Assembly (NCBI GenBank): GCA_051883095.1
Contig: JBJETB010000088.1
Coordinates: 1-64,000 of the forward strand
Direction: 5' to 3'
DNA: 64,000 bases
Origin: SUG1106 sp051883095
Lineage (GTDB): Bacteria; Bacillota; Clostridia; Peptostreptococcales; Anaerovoracaceae
Shown here: piece by piece, positions 5,250 to 14,233 of the stretch
Position numbering within the stretch: position 1 is the first letter of the stretch
Layout of the letters: the number at the start of each line of letters is the position of its first letter
The notes under the pieces: model-generated
Told to the model about the DNA's origin: nothing
Databases searched by the model: none
Seen by the model: the letters and a program-made list of their open reading frames with translations, nothing else
Program-made: the position numbers and the translations under genes

Positions 5250-7973
5250 ATGGAAAAAAATTTGGCAAAAACCTATAACCCTAAGGATTTTGAAGACCGC
5301 ATATATGAAATGTGGGAAACAAACGGCTGCTTCAGAGCGGAGGTAGACAAGGACAAGAAACCTTTCACCATCGTAATGCCGCCGCCAAACATTACAGGAC
5401 AGCTGCATATGGGTCACGCACTGGACCAGACTCTGCAGGATGTTCTGACAAGATGGAAGAGAATGCAGGGCTACAGCGCCCTCTGGCTGCCTGGTTCAGA
5501 CCACGCCAGCATAGCTACCGAGGTTAAGGTAGTTAATAAAATCAGAGAAGAAGAAGGCCTGGAAAAAGAAGACCTGGGACGTGAAGAGTTCCTTAAGCGT
5601 GCATGGGCATGGAAGGAAGAATACGGCGGCAGAATCACCCGTCAGTGCCGTAAGCTGGGCGATTCCTGCGACTGGTCCAGAGAACGTTTCACCATGGACG
5701 AGGGCTGCAACAACGCTGTAAAGACTGCTTTCATCAGACTTTACGAAAAAGGCCTTATCTACAAAGGTAACCGTCTGGTTAACTGGTGTCCGTCATGCAT
5801 GACCACCCTGTCAGACGCTGAAGTAGAACACGAAGATAGAAACGGGAAGTACTGGTACTTCAGATATCCGTCAGCTGACGGTTCATTTGACGGTATCGTA
5901 GTGGCAACCTCAAGACCTGAGACAATGTTCGCCGATGAAGCTATCGCAGTTCATCCGTCAGACGAAAGATACAAGGATTTAGTAGGTAAGAAGGTTATCC
6001 TGCCGCTGGTAGGCAAGGAAATCCCTATCATTGCAGATATGTATCCTGACCCTGAAAAGGGAACCGGCGCAGTAAAAATCACTCCTGCTCACGACCCTAA
6101 CGACTTTGAAGTTGGACAGCGTGCAGGACTTGGATGCCCGACCTGCATCAACAAGGATGCAACTATGAACGCCCTTGCAGGAAAGTACGAGGGGCAGGAC
6201 CGTTACGAATGCCGTAAGAACTGGGTTGCTGACCTTGAAGCAGCAGGCTATCTGGTTAAGACTGAGGAAAAGGTTATACCTATGGGCGAATGCTACAGAT
6301 GCCACACTGTAATTGAAGATATGATCAGCGACCAGTGGTTCGTTGCCATGGAAGAGCTGGCTAAACCTGCTATCAAAGCCGCAAAGAACGGTACCCTCAG
6401 ACACATTCCTGAAAGATTCGAAAAGACTTATCTTCACTGGCTTGAGGAAATCAGAGACTGGTGTATTTCCCGTCAGCTCTGGTGGGGACACAGAATTCCG
6501 GCGTACTACTGCGATGAGTGCGGTGAAATGGTTGTTGCATACGATCAGCCGGAAAAATGCCCTAAGTGCGGAAGCACACACATGCATCAGGACGAAGACG
6601 TTCTTGATACCTGGTTCAGCTCTGCTCTGTGGCCTTTCTCAACTCTCGGATGGCCTGAAAAGACACCTGAACTTGAGTATTTCTATCCTACAGATGTGCT
6701 GGTAACAGGCTACGACATAATCTTCTTCTGGGTAGTAAGAATGGTGTTCTCCGGACTGGAATATATGGGAGATGTGCCTTTCCACGATGTATATATTCAC
6801 GGACTGGTAAGAGACGCAGAGGGCCGCAAGATGTCCAAGTCACTGGGCAACGGTGTAGACCCTCTTGAAATCATCGACAAATACGGCGCGGACGCATTGA
6901 GATTCATGCTTTCCACAGGTATAACACCGGGCAACGACATGAGGTTTAAAGAGGACAGACTGGAATCCTGCAGAAACTTTGCCAACAAGCTGTGGAATGC
7001 TTCAAGATTCGTAATTATGAATCTTCAGAACGAGGACGGCAGCTTTAAGGAAATGGCCAAGTGCTGTGAGGACTGCTGCGGCGGATGCTGCGCCAATACA
7101 ACCAACTTTGCCAACATTGCTCTTAAAGATGAAGACAAGTGGATTATAAATAAAGTAAACGAAGCTATCGAATACGTAGATGCAGCCATGGAAAGATACG
7201 ATCTGGCACTGGCAGGTCAGAAGGTTTACGACCTTATCTGGAATGAGTACTGCGACTGGTATATCGAGCTGGTAAAGGCAAGACTCTGGGGAGACGACGA
7301 AGCGGACAAGAAGGTTGCCAGATTCACTCTGGTTATGTGTCTTAAGAACATGCTCAAGCTCCTTCACCCGTTCATGCCGTTTATCACAGAGGAAATCTGG
7401 GGCTTCCTGCCTCACGGAGAGGACGAACAGGGATACCTCATCAAGGCGGAATGGCCGAAGACAAGCATCAGCTATATCTATCCTAAGTCATCCAAGATCG
7501 TTGAGATGGCAATGGATGCAATCAAGGCCATCAGAAATATAAGAGCAGAAAAGAACGTAGTACCTTCCAAGAAGCTTAGAGCTATCATTCTGGCTGAGGG
7601 AGAGAAGGAAGATACTATAAAATCAGGTGCAGCTTACCTGAAGAATCTTGCCAACATCACCGAAATAACCTTCGCAGAAAGCAAGTCAGATGTCCCTGAG
7701 GATGCGGTTTCAGCTGTAATCGACGGTGCTGAAATCTATGTGCCTCTGGATGACCTTGTAGACTACAAGGAAGAATTCGACAGACTCACCAAGGAAAAGA
7801 AGAGACTTGAGGGTGAGGTTGCCAGAGTAAACGGCAAGCTTTCCAACCAGGGCTTCGTAAGCAAGGCACCTGAAAAGGTCATCAACGAGGAAAAGGCCAA
7901 GAAGGAAATGTACGAGGAAATGCTGGCCAAGGTAACAGCTCAGCTTGAATCCGTTTCAAAGAAGGTGCAGTAA
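5250..7973 (+). CDS. valS: valine--tRNA ligase
   Basis: A full-length class I synthetase (907 residues): PPPNITGQLHMGHAL HIGH-type signature near residue 50, the editing domain with ATSRPETMFAD, LWWGHRIPAYYC, and KMSKSLGNGVDP near residue 527, then the anticodon-binding domain and the C-terminal coiled-coil arm typical of ValRS (RLTKEKKRLEGEVARVNGKLSN). It charges tRNA-Val in the cytoplasm and edits threonine. Expression is under the T-box leader. Oddity: between the catalytic core and anticodon domain (residues 605-614) there is a Cys-rich insert, CCEDCCGGCC, not normally present in ValRS. The ATG follows AGGAAAGGAAAAAAC. Confidence 0.97.
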   Translation: MEKNLAKTYNPKDFEDRIYEMWETNGCFRAEVDKDKKPFTIVMPPPNITGQLHMGHALDQTLQDVLTRWKRMQGYSALWLPGSDHASIATEVKVVNKIREEEGLEKEDLGREEFLKRAWAWKEEYGGRITRQCRKLGDSCDWSRERFTMDEGCNNAVKTAFIRLYEKGLIYKGNRLVNWCPSCMTTLSDAEVEHEDRNGKYWYFRYPSADGSFDGIVVATSRPETMFADEAIAVHPSDERYKDLVGKKVILPLVGKEIPIIADMYPDPEKGTGAVKITPAHDPNDFEVGQRAGLGCPTCINKDATMNALAGKYEGQDRYECRKNWVADLEAAGYLVKTEEKVIPMGECYRCHTVIEDMISDQWFVAMEELAKPAIKAAKNGTLRHIPERFEKTYLHWLEEIRDWCISRQLWWGHRIPAYYCDECGEMVVAYDQPEKCPKCGSTHMHQDEDVLDTWFSSALWPFSTLGWPEKTPELEYFYPTDVLVTGYDIIFFWVVRMVFSGLEYMGDVPFHDVYIHGLVRDAEGRKMSKSLGNGVDPLEIIDKYGADALRFMLSTGITPGNDMRFKEDRLESCRNFANKLWNASRFVIMNLQNEDGSFKEMAKCCEDCCGGCCANTTNFANIALKDEDKWIINKVNEAIEYVDAAMERYDLALAGQKVYDLIWNEYCDWYIELVKARLWGDDEADKKVARFTLVMCLKNMLKLLHPFMPFITEEIWGFLPHGEDEQGYLIKAEWPKTSISYIYPKSSKIVEMAMDAIKAIRNIRAEKNVVPSKKLRAIILAEGEKEDTIKSGAAYLKNLANITEITFAESKSDVPEDAVSAVIDGAEIYVPLDDLVDYKEEFDRLTKEKKRLEGEVARVNGKLSNQGFVSKAPEKVINEEKAKKEMYEEMLAKVTAQLESVSKKVQ

Positions 7974-7974
7974 A

Positions 7975-9303
7975 GTGCAGCATAAAGAACAGATGAATGC
8001 AAGGTCAGCAATAGAAAAGATTGAGGAATTCCAGCGTTTCGGAAGTATTCTCGGACTGGAGAGGATGAATGCGCTCCTTGAGCTTCTGGGAAACCCGCAG
8101 GATGAACTTAAGATAATTCATGTGGCGGGAACCAACGGTAAAGGCTCAATCTGCAGATATATTTACAGCGTGCTTCAGGCGGCCGGATATAAAACCGGCC
8201 TCTTTACCTCACCTTTCCTCGAAGTATTCAACGAAAGAATAGAGCTGGACGGGCGCTACATCAGCGATGAAGAACTGGCTGAATATACGGAAAGAGTTCT
8301 TACATGTGTGGAGACACTTACCACAAGAGGTGAACAGTCGCCTACAGAATTCGAAGTGATAACTGCCATTGCTTTCCTATATTTCAAGGAGAAAGGATGC
8401 GATTATGCGGTAATGGAAGTGGGTCTGGGCGGCAGAGGCGATTCGACCAATGTGTGCAAATCACCTCTCATTTCAGTCATAGCTTCTATTTCCTATGACC
8501 ATACTGACAGACTTGGAAATACCATTGCTGAAATAGCTGCCGAAAAAGCGGGCATAATAAAAGAAGGATGCCCTGTAGTAACGAGTGCCGAAGCGGAAGA
8601 CGCTTTGAAGGTAATAGAGGACAGGGCATCGGAACTGGGCTGCATGTACTTCGAGACACGTCATGTTCCGTACATTGTAAAAACTCAGGGACTGGCAGGC
8701 TCCACATTTGATGTCAACCTTCAGGGGGTATCTTTTGATAACCTTGAAATCTCCATGCCGGGAGAACACCAGGTAAAGAATGCCATATGCGCCCTGGCGG
8801 CTTTGAGCATAATGGAAGAAAGAGGCGATGTTTCGCTCAGCAGGGATGACATTTACAGGGGATTCCGAGAAGCAAGGCAGATAGGCAGGCTTGAGGTTAT
8901 GTCGCCTGAAGGTATAAACCCCATTGTAATAATTGACGGGGCACACAATCCTGACGGTGCGTCAGCTCTTAGAAAGGCCATGAAACAATACCTGCCGGGT
9001 AAAAGAATTCTTATGGTCACAGGAATGCTGGCGGATAAAGATATAGAAAGCATTCTGAAAGAGTTTACGTCTATAACGGATACTTTCATTGCTACAGAAC
9101 CAGAAAATCCCAGAAAGCTGGATTCAGACACACTGAAGGATAAGCTGGAAGCCCTTGGAGCAAAGTGTGAGAGCATTCCTGACTGCAGGGAAGCAGTCAG
9201 AGCAGCAGAGCGCGGCAGGGATTTCGATGCGGTTCTTTATGCGGGTTCGCTTTATATGATAGGAGCCATAAGAGGGCTTCTCAGACAGGGAGAAAAAATA
9301 TGA
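7975..9303 (+). CDS. folC: bifunctional folylpolyglutamate/dihydrofolate synthase
   Basis: About 442 residues of a Mur-ligase-like ATPase: VAGTNGKGS P-loop near the N-terminus, FTSPFLEVFNERI, MEVGLGGRGDSTN, SYDHTDRLGNTIAEIAAEKAGI and IIDGAHNPDG, all diagnostic of FolC. It adds glutamates to folates. Start: GTG at 7975 has AGAAGG 9 bases upstream, one base after the valS stop; ATG at 7993 is an alternative with a poor site. Following valS is a common order in Firmicutes. Its stop overlaps the GNAT gene by 4 bp. Confidence 0.93.
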   Translation: MQHKEQMNARSAIEKIEEFQRFGSILGLERMNALLELLGNPQDELKIIHVAGTNGKGSICRYIYSVLQAAGYKTGLFTSPFLEVFNERIELDGRYISDEELAEYTERVLTCVETLTTRGEQSPTEFEVITAIAFLYFKEKGCDYAVMEVGLGGRGDSTNVCKSPLISVIASISYDHTDRLGNTIAEIAAEKAGIIKEGCPVVTSAEAEDALKVIEDRASELGCMYFETRHVPYIVKTQGLAGSTFDVNLQGVSFDNLEISMPGEHQVKNAICALAALSIMEERGDVSLSRDDIYRGFREARQIGRLEVMSPEGINPIVIIDGAHNPDGASALRKAMKQYLPGKRILMVTGMLADKDIESILKEFTSITDTFIATEPENPRKLDSDTLKDKLEALGAKCESIPDCREAVRAAERGRDFDAVLYAGSLYMIGAIRGLLRQGEKI

Positions 9304-9743
9304 TGAAATTTACAATGAGCTCCACTGACGAGTATGAAAGGCTGGTTAAGTTTTTTGTGGAAAATCAGCTGGAGTTTGACGGTAACGAAGAGGTAGACAC
9401 CGATATAATAAAGTGCTGGAAAATAACTCAGGGAGACGACTATCTCGTGGCGGGATGTGTGCTTGCCCAGAGAGAGGACAGGTATATTATTGACGGCATA
9501 GCTGTGGATAAACCTATGAGAAAGACAGGCATAGGCAAAATCCTCGTTGATAAGGTCATTTCCGAGGTTAAAGAAAGAGGCGGCGATTCCATTTATCTCG
9601 TGGCCCGTGCGCCGGGATTCTTTAAAAAGCTGGGATTTACAGCAATCGATCCGTCGGAGGCACCTAACTTCTTCGAATGCAAGCAGTGTCCGCAGTACAG
9701 AGTAAGCTGCCATCCTGAGGTTATGAAACTGGAGATTAAATAA
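9300..9743 (+). CDS. GNAT family N-acetyltransferase
   Basis: 147 residues with the GNAT acetyl-CoA loop seen as DKPMRKTGIGKILVDKVI and a following strand YLVARAPGFFKKLGFTAI. A C-terminal ECKQCPQYRVSCHPEVMKLEI segment with three Cys recalls a subset of small acetyltransferases with a conserved Cys cluster. Start and stop both overlap neighbours (ATGA with folC, TAATG with the exporter gene), so it is translated as part of one operon. Substrate unknown. Confidence 0.8.
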   Translation: MMKFTMSSTDEYERLVKFFVENQLEFDGNEEVDTDIIKCWKITQGDDYLVAGCVLAQREDRYIIDGIAVDKPMRKTGIGKILVDKVISEVKERGGDSIYLVARAPGFFKKLGFTAIDPSEAPNFFECKQCPQYRVSCHPEVMKLEIK

Positions 9744-10504
9744 TGGATTACAGCAAACTTTTACAGGCTATTCTGGATATTGCCGAGGAAATGCTGGTCT
9801 GCGGAGCAGAGGTAAGCCGCGTGGAGGACAGCATTGAGAGAATGTGCAGCGCATATCAATGCACCAGGGTAAACGCATTTATCATCACATCCAATATCCA
9901 GGTTACAATGGAGGATCCGGAAGGGGAAATTGTAACACAGATCAGGCGTATTGTCAGGAGCGATGTAAACTTCGACAAGCTGGACTATCTTAACGATCTG
10001 TCCAGATACATATGCAGAGAAACTCCAGACGTTCCACAGATACGAGAGAAATTCGACAGCGTCATGTCCAGAAAAAGCCACCCGCTTTGGATAGATTATC
10101 TGGGAGCCGCCCTGATTGCAGGAGGGTTCGCCGTATTTTTCGGGGGCAATTTCATGGATGGAGCAGCTTCGGCGGTTCTGGGCATTGTTATGCTGTTTAT
10201 GATGAAGTTTATGGGACGTTATGAGAAGAACCAGCTGGCTATGATGTTCATAATATCATTTCTGGCAGGACTGTTTACTATACTTATGATGACAGCAGGA
10301 TTGGGTGAACATAAAGATAAGATTATGATAGGCGGTATAATGCTGCTTATACCGGGTATAGCCATGACCAATTCTGTAAGAGATATGCTGACAGGTGATA
10401 TAGTTACCGGTATGCTCAGACTTACCAATTCACTGCTTCAGGCAGCGGCCATAGCCTGCGGATTTGCTCTTTCGCTGATGGTGACAGGAGGTGGCGCATT
10501 ATGA
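9743..10504 (+). CDS. threonine/serine exporter family protein, ThrE N-terminal half
   Basis: 253 residues. The cytoplasmic N-terminal part has the DIAEEMLVCGAEVSRVEDSIERM motif of the ThrE/DUF1212 family; the second half has five hydrophobic segments (about residues 115-250). ThrE-type proteins export threonine and serine. In Firmicutes the exporter is often split in two genes as here; the partner follows with a 4-bp overlap. Confidence 0.88.
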   Translation: MDYSKLLQAILDIAEEMLVCGAEVSRVEDSIERMCSAYQCTRVNAFIITSNIQVTMEDPEGEIVTQIRRIVRSDVNFDKLDYLNDLSRYICRETPDVPQIREKFDSVMSRKSHPLWIDYLGAALIAGGFAVFFGGNFMDGAASAVLGIVMLFMMKFMGRYEKNQLAMMFIISFLAGLFTILMMTAGLGEHKDKIMIGGIMLLIPGIAMTNSVRDMLTGDIVTGMLRLTNSLLQAAAIACGFALSLMVTGGGAL

Positions 10505-10938
10505 TTATTCAGACTGTGGCGGCTTTCCTGGGTTCCATAGGGTTTGCCATATTCTTCAGGATGAAGGGCAGACAGATAGTGCTGGCCGGAGCAGGAGGAG
10601 CTGTGACATGGATGGTTTACCTTCTGATTCAGAATTTTATAGAAGGATATTTTGTCCCGTATCTTGTGGCATCCATTTTTGTGGGCATATATGCTGAGAT
10701 AATGGCCAGAGTGAATAAAGCTCCTGCCACCATATTTCTTACGGCGGCAGCTGTCCCTCTGATACCGGGAGGGAGCCTTTACTATACCATGCTGGGCCTT
10801 GTGGAACAGGATGAAGAGATGTTTGCACAGAGCGGCATATCAGCACTGACCATAGCACTGGCTATTTCTCTTGGATTCGTAGTGGTGGCACTGGCCAACA
10901 AATACATAAATATTTTAATGAGAAAGACCTCGCCTTAA
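10501..10938 (+). CDS. threonine/serine exporter family protein, ThrE C-terminal half
   Basis: 145 residues, almost wholly membrane embedded (about four helices), with the AAVPLIPGGSLYYTMLGL motif of the ThrE_2/DUF3815 family. It should pair with the product of the overlapping upstream gene to complete an amino acid exporter. A weak hairpin follows. Confidence 0.86.
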   Translation: MIIQTVAAFLGSIGFAIFFRMKGRQIVLAGAGGAVTWMVYLLIQNFIEGYFVPYLVASIFVGIYAEIMARVNKAPATIFLTAAAVPLIPGGSLYYTMLGLVEQDEEMFAQSGISALTIALAISLGFVVVALANKYINILMRKTSP

Positions 10939-10952
10939 AAGACGGGGTTTTG
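10928..10952 (+). terminator. weak terminator after ThrE genes
   Basis: CCTCG and CGGGG pair (one T-G pair) around a CCTTAAAAGA loop followed by TTTTG. The stem is short, so ending is probably partial. Confidence 0.3.
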
Positions 10953-11020
10953 CTTCATTTAGGCATACTTTTCCTTCAGAATAATAAAATGTATAGACAC
11001 TAAAACTATGGAGGAAAAAT

Positions 11021-11623
11021 ATGGAGAGCAATATAGCGGAACTTTGCGGGGCAGTTCTTTCGGAGCTTAAATTCAGCCACAAAACCTATGGCGAAATATT
11101 TTATACTTTTGTGCTTGGGATAGAAAGACGCAGCGGCTACATAGACGAAATAAATATCATGGTATCGGAAAGGCTGATCTTTGATAATCCGCCCAGAATC
11201 AACGATTTCGTAGAGGTAAAAGGACAGGTCAGAACATATAATGAACTTTCGGAGGGAAGAAACAAGCTTAACGTGGTTGTATTTGCTAAGGAGATTTATC
11301 TGAGCGAGAATTTCGGATATAACGAAAACTATGTGTATCTGGAAGGGTTTCTGTGCAAGGAACCGGTTAAACGTACATCACCTCTCGGAAGAGACATATG
11401 CGACCTGATGATGGCGGTCAACAGAATGTATAATAAATCGGATTACATACCATGCATAGCCTGGGGAAGAAATGCGGGTTATGCTGAAAGTCTTGGTGTG
11501 GGGACGAAGCTTTCTGTTGAAGGAAGAATTCAGAGCAGGGAATACAGGAAAAAGCTGGAGGACGGTTCATCCGAGACGCGGAAGGCTTTTGAGGTATCCA
11601 TTGTAAAAATCGAGGAAATATGA
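11021..11623 (+). CDS. single-stranded DNA-binding-like protein with two OB folds
   Basis: 200 residues that appear to contain two OB-fold units: residues about 5-95 (GEIFYTFVLGIERRSG...VEVKGQVRTYN) and about 105-198 (VYLEGFLCKEPVKRTSPLGRDICDLMMAVNR...IPCIAWGRNA...VEGRIQSREY), the second with the SSB pattern of pieces. It lacks the acidic C-terminal tip of canonical SSB, so it is unlikely to be the main replication SSB. A strong GGAGG site precedes the ATG. It lies 60 bp upstream of the sigma-54 activator gene; a functional link is not evident. Confidence 0.75.
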   Translation: MESNIAELCGAVLSELKFSHKTYGEIFYTFVLGIERRSGYIDEINIMVSERLIFDNPPRINDFVEVKGQVRTYNELSEGRNKLNVVVFAKEIYLSENFGYNENYVYLEGFLCKEPVKRTSPLGRDICDLMMAVNRMYNKSDYIPCIAWGRNAGYAESLGVGTKLSVEGRIQSREYRKKLEDGSSETRKAFEVSIVKIEEI

Positions 11624-11683
11624 TAAAATCACTTCAACAGAACAGCCCGGCGGCTGAATTTACCCGAGAGGAAGCGACACGTC

Positions 11684-13084
11684 ATGGCACAAAAACTAAC
11701 ATCAGATGACATTCTTAAGGCGCTGAACACCCATTACTGCGAATCTATTTTCATAACTGACGGAGAAGGAAAAGTAATTTTCGTCAACGAGCTGGGTGCC
11801 GAAAGAATGGGAACTAATCGCGAAAATCTTATGAACAGAAACGTGAGAGATTTTCTGTCTGAGGGTATGTACGAAAGGTCCACCACTTTGACAGCAATCG
11901 AAACCAAAGAGGATGTAGTGGGAACCCTGAACCCTGATGATGAAAAATCAAGTGTATCTCACAGCGTGCCTGTGCTGGACGATAATGGCAACGTTATCAT
12001 GGTGGTCACCAATAACATGAATAAGGAACACAGCCGTGAATGGGAGGAAATCCTTAAAAGAGAGAGACAGGTCACAGAACGCCTGCGTCGTGAACTGGAC
12101 AATCTGCGTGACCAGGAGGAAGAACCGCTCATAGCACACAGCCCTCAGATGCAGAAAATTTACAGCATGATAAGTGTTATAGCTCCCACGGACAGCAACG
12201 TGATTATTCTGGGTGAAAGCGGAACCGGCAAGGACGTAATGGCAAGATACATACACGACCATTCCGGGAGAGCTGATAAAGCTTTTATTAGTATAAACTG
12301 TGCTGCACTGCCGGAACAGCTGCTGGAATCAGAGCTTTTCGGATATGAAGGAGGAGCATTCACAGGTGCGCTTTCCAAAGGCAAAATCGGTCTTTTTGAA
12401 GCTGCTTCAGGAGGAACACTGTTTCTCGATGAAATAGGAGAAATGCCTCTCACATTACAGTCCAAACTTCTCCGTGCCCTTGAAAATCATGAGATAAGAA
12501 GGGTAGGAGGCGTTAAAAATATTCCTATTGATGCAAGAATAATATGCGCCACAAATGCCAACCTTCAGGAAATGATAAAGGAAAAGACTTTCAGAGGAGA
12601 CCTGTATTACAGGCTGAGTGTATTTACACTTAACCTGCCGCCTTTGAGAGAGAGAAAGGAAGATATAATTCCGCTTGCGGAGGTTTTCCTCAAAAAACTT
12701 AATCAGAAGTACGGCACTGACAAGGTGCTGGCAGATGTAAGTATTGATACCATGAAACGTCACAACTGGCCGGGAAACATCCGTGAACTGAAAAATGTTG
12801 TTGAGAGAATTTTCGTGGTCAGCAAAGGCAGGGATCTTATCTTTACTCCTACACCTACTGCAGATATTGAACAAGCTGCATCCGAACCTATGAACTACAT
12901 AAATACGGGTGAATACGGCAGTCTGAAGGAGTATATGGATGAAATGGAAAGACTGTATATTGCCAAGGTAATGGCCGAGTGCAACGGCTCTGTAAATGAA
13001 ACCGCCAAAAAGCTGGGCATCCACAGGAGTGTATTATATAGAAAAACACATAAAGAAAAGAATGAAAATAGCGATAGCAAATAG
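11684..13084 (+). CDS. sigma-54-dependent transcriptional activator (PAS-AAA+-Fis HTH)
   Basis: 466 residues. N-terminal PAS sensor domain (about 8-115, starting DILKALNTHYCESIFITDGEGKV), a coiled-coil linker, then the AAA+ domain with Walker A GESGTGKD (about residue 180), the sigma-54-contacting GAFTGA loop, and LFLDEIGEMPL Walker B; a Fis-type helix-turn-helix ends the protein (NGSVNETAKKLGIHRSVLYRKTH). It hydrolyses ATP to open sigma-54 promoters and should respond to a small ligand through PAS. The adjacent UAS and consensus -24/-12 promoter point to the 13276-17916 operon as its target. Confidence 0.93.
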   Translation: MAQKLTSDDILKALNTHYCESIFITDGEGKVIFVNELGAERMGTNRENLMNRNVRDFLSEGMYERSTTLTAIETKEDVVGTLNPDDEKSSVSHSVPVLDDNGNVIMVVTNNMNKEHSREWEEILKRERQVTERLRRELDNLRDQEEEPLIAHSPQMQKIYSMISVIAPTDSNVIILGESGTGKDVMARYIHDHSGRADKAFISINCAALPEQLLESELFGYEGGAFTGALSKGKIGLFEAASGGTLFLDEIGEMPLTLQSKLLRALENHEIRRVGGVKNIPIDARIICATNANLQEMIKEKTFRGDLYYRLSVFTLNLPPLRERKEDIIPLAEVFLKKLNQKYGTDKVLADVSIDTMKRHNWPGNIRELKNVVERIFVVSKGRDLIFTPTPTADIEQAASEPMNYINTGEYGSLKEYMDEMERLYIAKVMAECNGSVNETAKKLGIHRSVLYRKTHKEKNENSDSK

Positions 13085-13085
13085 T

Positions 13086-13138
13086 ATGTTGCAAAATAAA
13101 GACACAAAAGGTTTTAATTTTGCAACATGTTGCAAAAT
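13086..13138 (+). promoter_or_regulatory. activator binding sites (UAS) for the sigma-54 regulator
   Basis: A perfect 22-bp palindrome at 13117-13138 has arms ATTTTGCAACA and TGTTGCAAAAT. The same half-site ATGTTGCAAAAT recurs at 13086-13097, facing the palindrome. The sites lie 75-125 bp upstream of the -24 element, the normal enhancer distance, and directly follow the activator gene. Confidence 0.75.
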
Positions 13139-13161
13139 AACATCATAACTGAATTGTTAAG

Positions 13162-13197
13162 AAAACCGCAAACTGGTTCAAAACAGGCGGTTTTTTT
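13162..13197 (+). terminator. terminator of the activator gene
   Basis: AAAACCGC and GCGGTTTTTTT frame a 17-base loop. It sits between the UAS and the sigma-54 promoter, so the activator transcript should not read into the operon. Confidence 0.7.
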
Positions 13198-13210
13198 ATT
13201 TGCTTACAAG

Positions 13211-13227
13211 TTGGCACACTTATTGCT
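13211..13227 (+). promoter_or_regulatory. sigma-54 (-24/-12) promoter
   Basis: TTGGCACACTTATTGCT matches the consensus TTGGCAC-N5-TTGCW in every conserved base with correct GG-GC spacing. Transcription would start near 13238, which rules out an ATG at 13231 as the start of the next gene. Confidence 0.88.
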
Positions 13228-13275
13228 TTTATGTTAGGTGAAAAACAAAATAATATTCTGAAAGGAATGAAGATT

Positions 13276-14205
13276 ATGAAAGACATTAAAAAAGTTCTCA
13301 TCATGGGCGGCGGTCTCATGGGAAAAAATATAGCTTTCGTGGTTTCCTCCGTAAAGGATTATGAAATCACAATCTACGACATTAATCCTGTTGATGTGGA
13401 AGCAGGAATCCGCATGAGTACCAAGCAGCTTGTGGACAAGGAAATCGTTTCTGAAGCTGAACTTGCAGAGAGACTCAGCAGAATTCATTTCACACAGGAT
13501 CTGGAAAGCGAAGGAATCAAGGATGCTGATCTGGTTATCGAAGCAGTATTCGAGAATATGGACCTTAAGCGTGAAACCTTCGCAAAGCTCGAAGCAAGAT
13601 GCCGTCAGGACTGCATCTTCTGCACCAACTCATCTGTAATGAGCCCTTCCGAAATCTCCAGAGATCTTAAATATCGCAGCAGATTCGTAGGAACTCACTT
13701 CTGGAATCCGGGACACCTCATTCCGCTGGTAGAGGTTGTCAGAACCGATGCGACAGATGATGAAACGGCAGAGACGGTTATGGACTTCATGGCGAAGATC
13801 GGCAAGAAGCCGGCACTGTGCAACAAGGACGTTCCGGGATTCATCGCCAACAGACTTCAGCACGCATTGTGGCGTGAGGCCATCTCCATCGTGGAAAACG
13901 GAATTGCAGATGCACCGACCGTTGACATGGCTATCAAGAATTCCTTCGGCCTCAGATTGCCGCAGCTTGCTCCGCTTGAAAATTCAGATATGGTAGGAAC
14001 AGACCTTACATACAACATTCATGATTATGTTCTCAACTACATCGAGGACAGCCACAAGCCGTCACCGCTCCTCACTAAGATGAAGGAAGAAGGCAAGATG
14101 GGATTCAAGTCCGGAGAGGGCTTCTATAAGTGGACTCAGGAAGACATTCAGAAATGCAATGCAGACCTGAACAGCTATCTGATAAAGATGCTTTACAATA
14201 AATAA
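13276..14205 (+). CDS. 3-hydroxyacyl-CoA dehydrogenase family protein (possibly a 3-hydroxy acid dehydrogenase)
   Basis: 309 residues: Rossmann NAD site with GGGLMGKNIAFV at the start, LVIEAVFENMDLKRETFAKLE, FCTNSSVMSPSEI, GTHFWNPGHLIPLVEVV and the C-terminal helical domain (PGFIANRLQHALWREAISIVE). It should oxidise a 3-hydroxy group with NAD. The same family includes L-carnitine dehydrogenase, which works on a free 3-hydroxy acid and pairs with a BKACE enzyme; the next gene here is a BKACE, so a free acid substrate is as likely as a CoA ester. Start chosen at 13276 because the AAAGGA site is 9 bases upstream and earlier codons precede the predicted transcription start. First gene of the sigma-54 operon. 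Confidence 0.88.
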   Translation: MKDIKKVLIMGGGLMGKNIAFVVSSVKDYEITIYDINPVDVEAGIRMSTKQLVDKEIVSEAELAERLSRIHFTQDLESEGIKDADLVIEAVFENMDLKRETFAKLEARCRQDCIFCTNSSVMSPSEISRDLKYRSRFVGTHFWNPGHLIPLVEVVRTDATDDETAETVMDFMAKIGKKPALCNKDVPGFIANRLQHALWREAISIVENGIADAPTVDMAIKNSFGLRLPQLAPLENSDMVGTDLTYNIHDYVLNYIEDSHKPSPLLTKMKEEGKMGFKSGEGFYKWTQEDIQKCNADLNSYLIKMLYNK

Positions 14206-14233
14206 TCAAAATCAAGAAAGGAAGTTGATTAAA

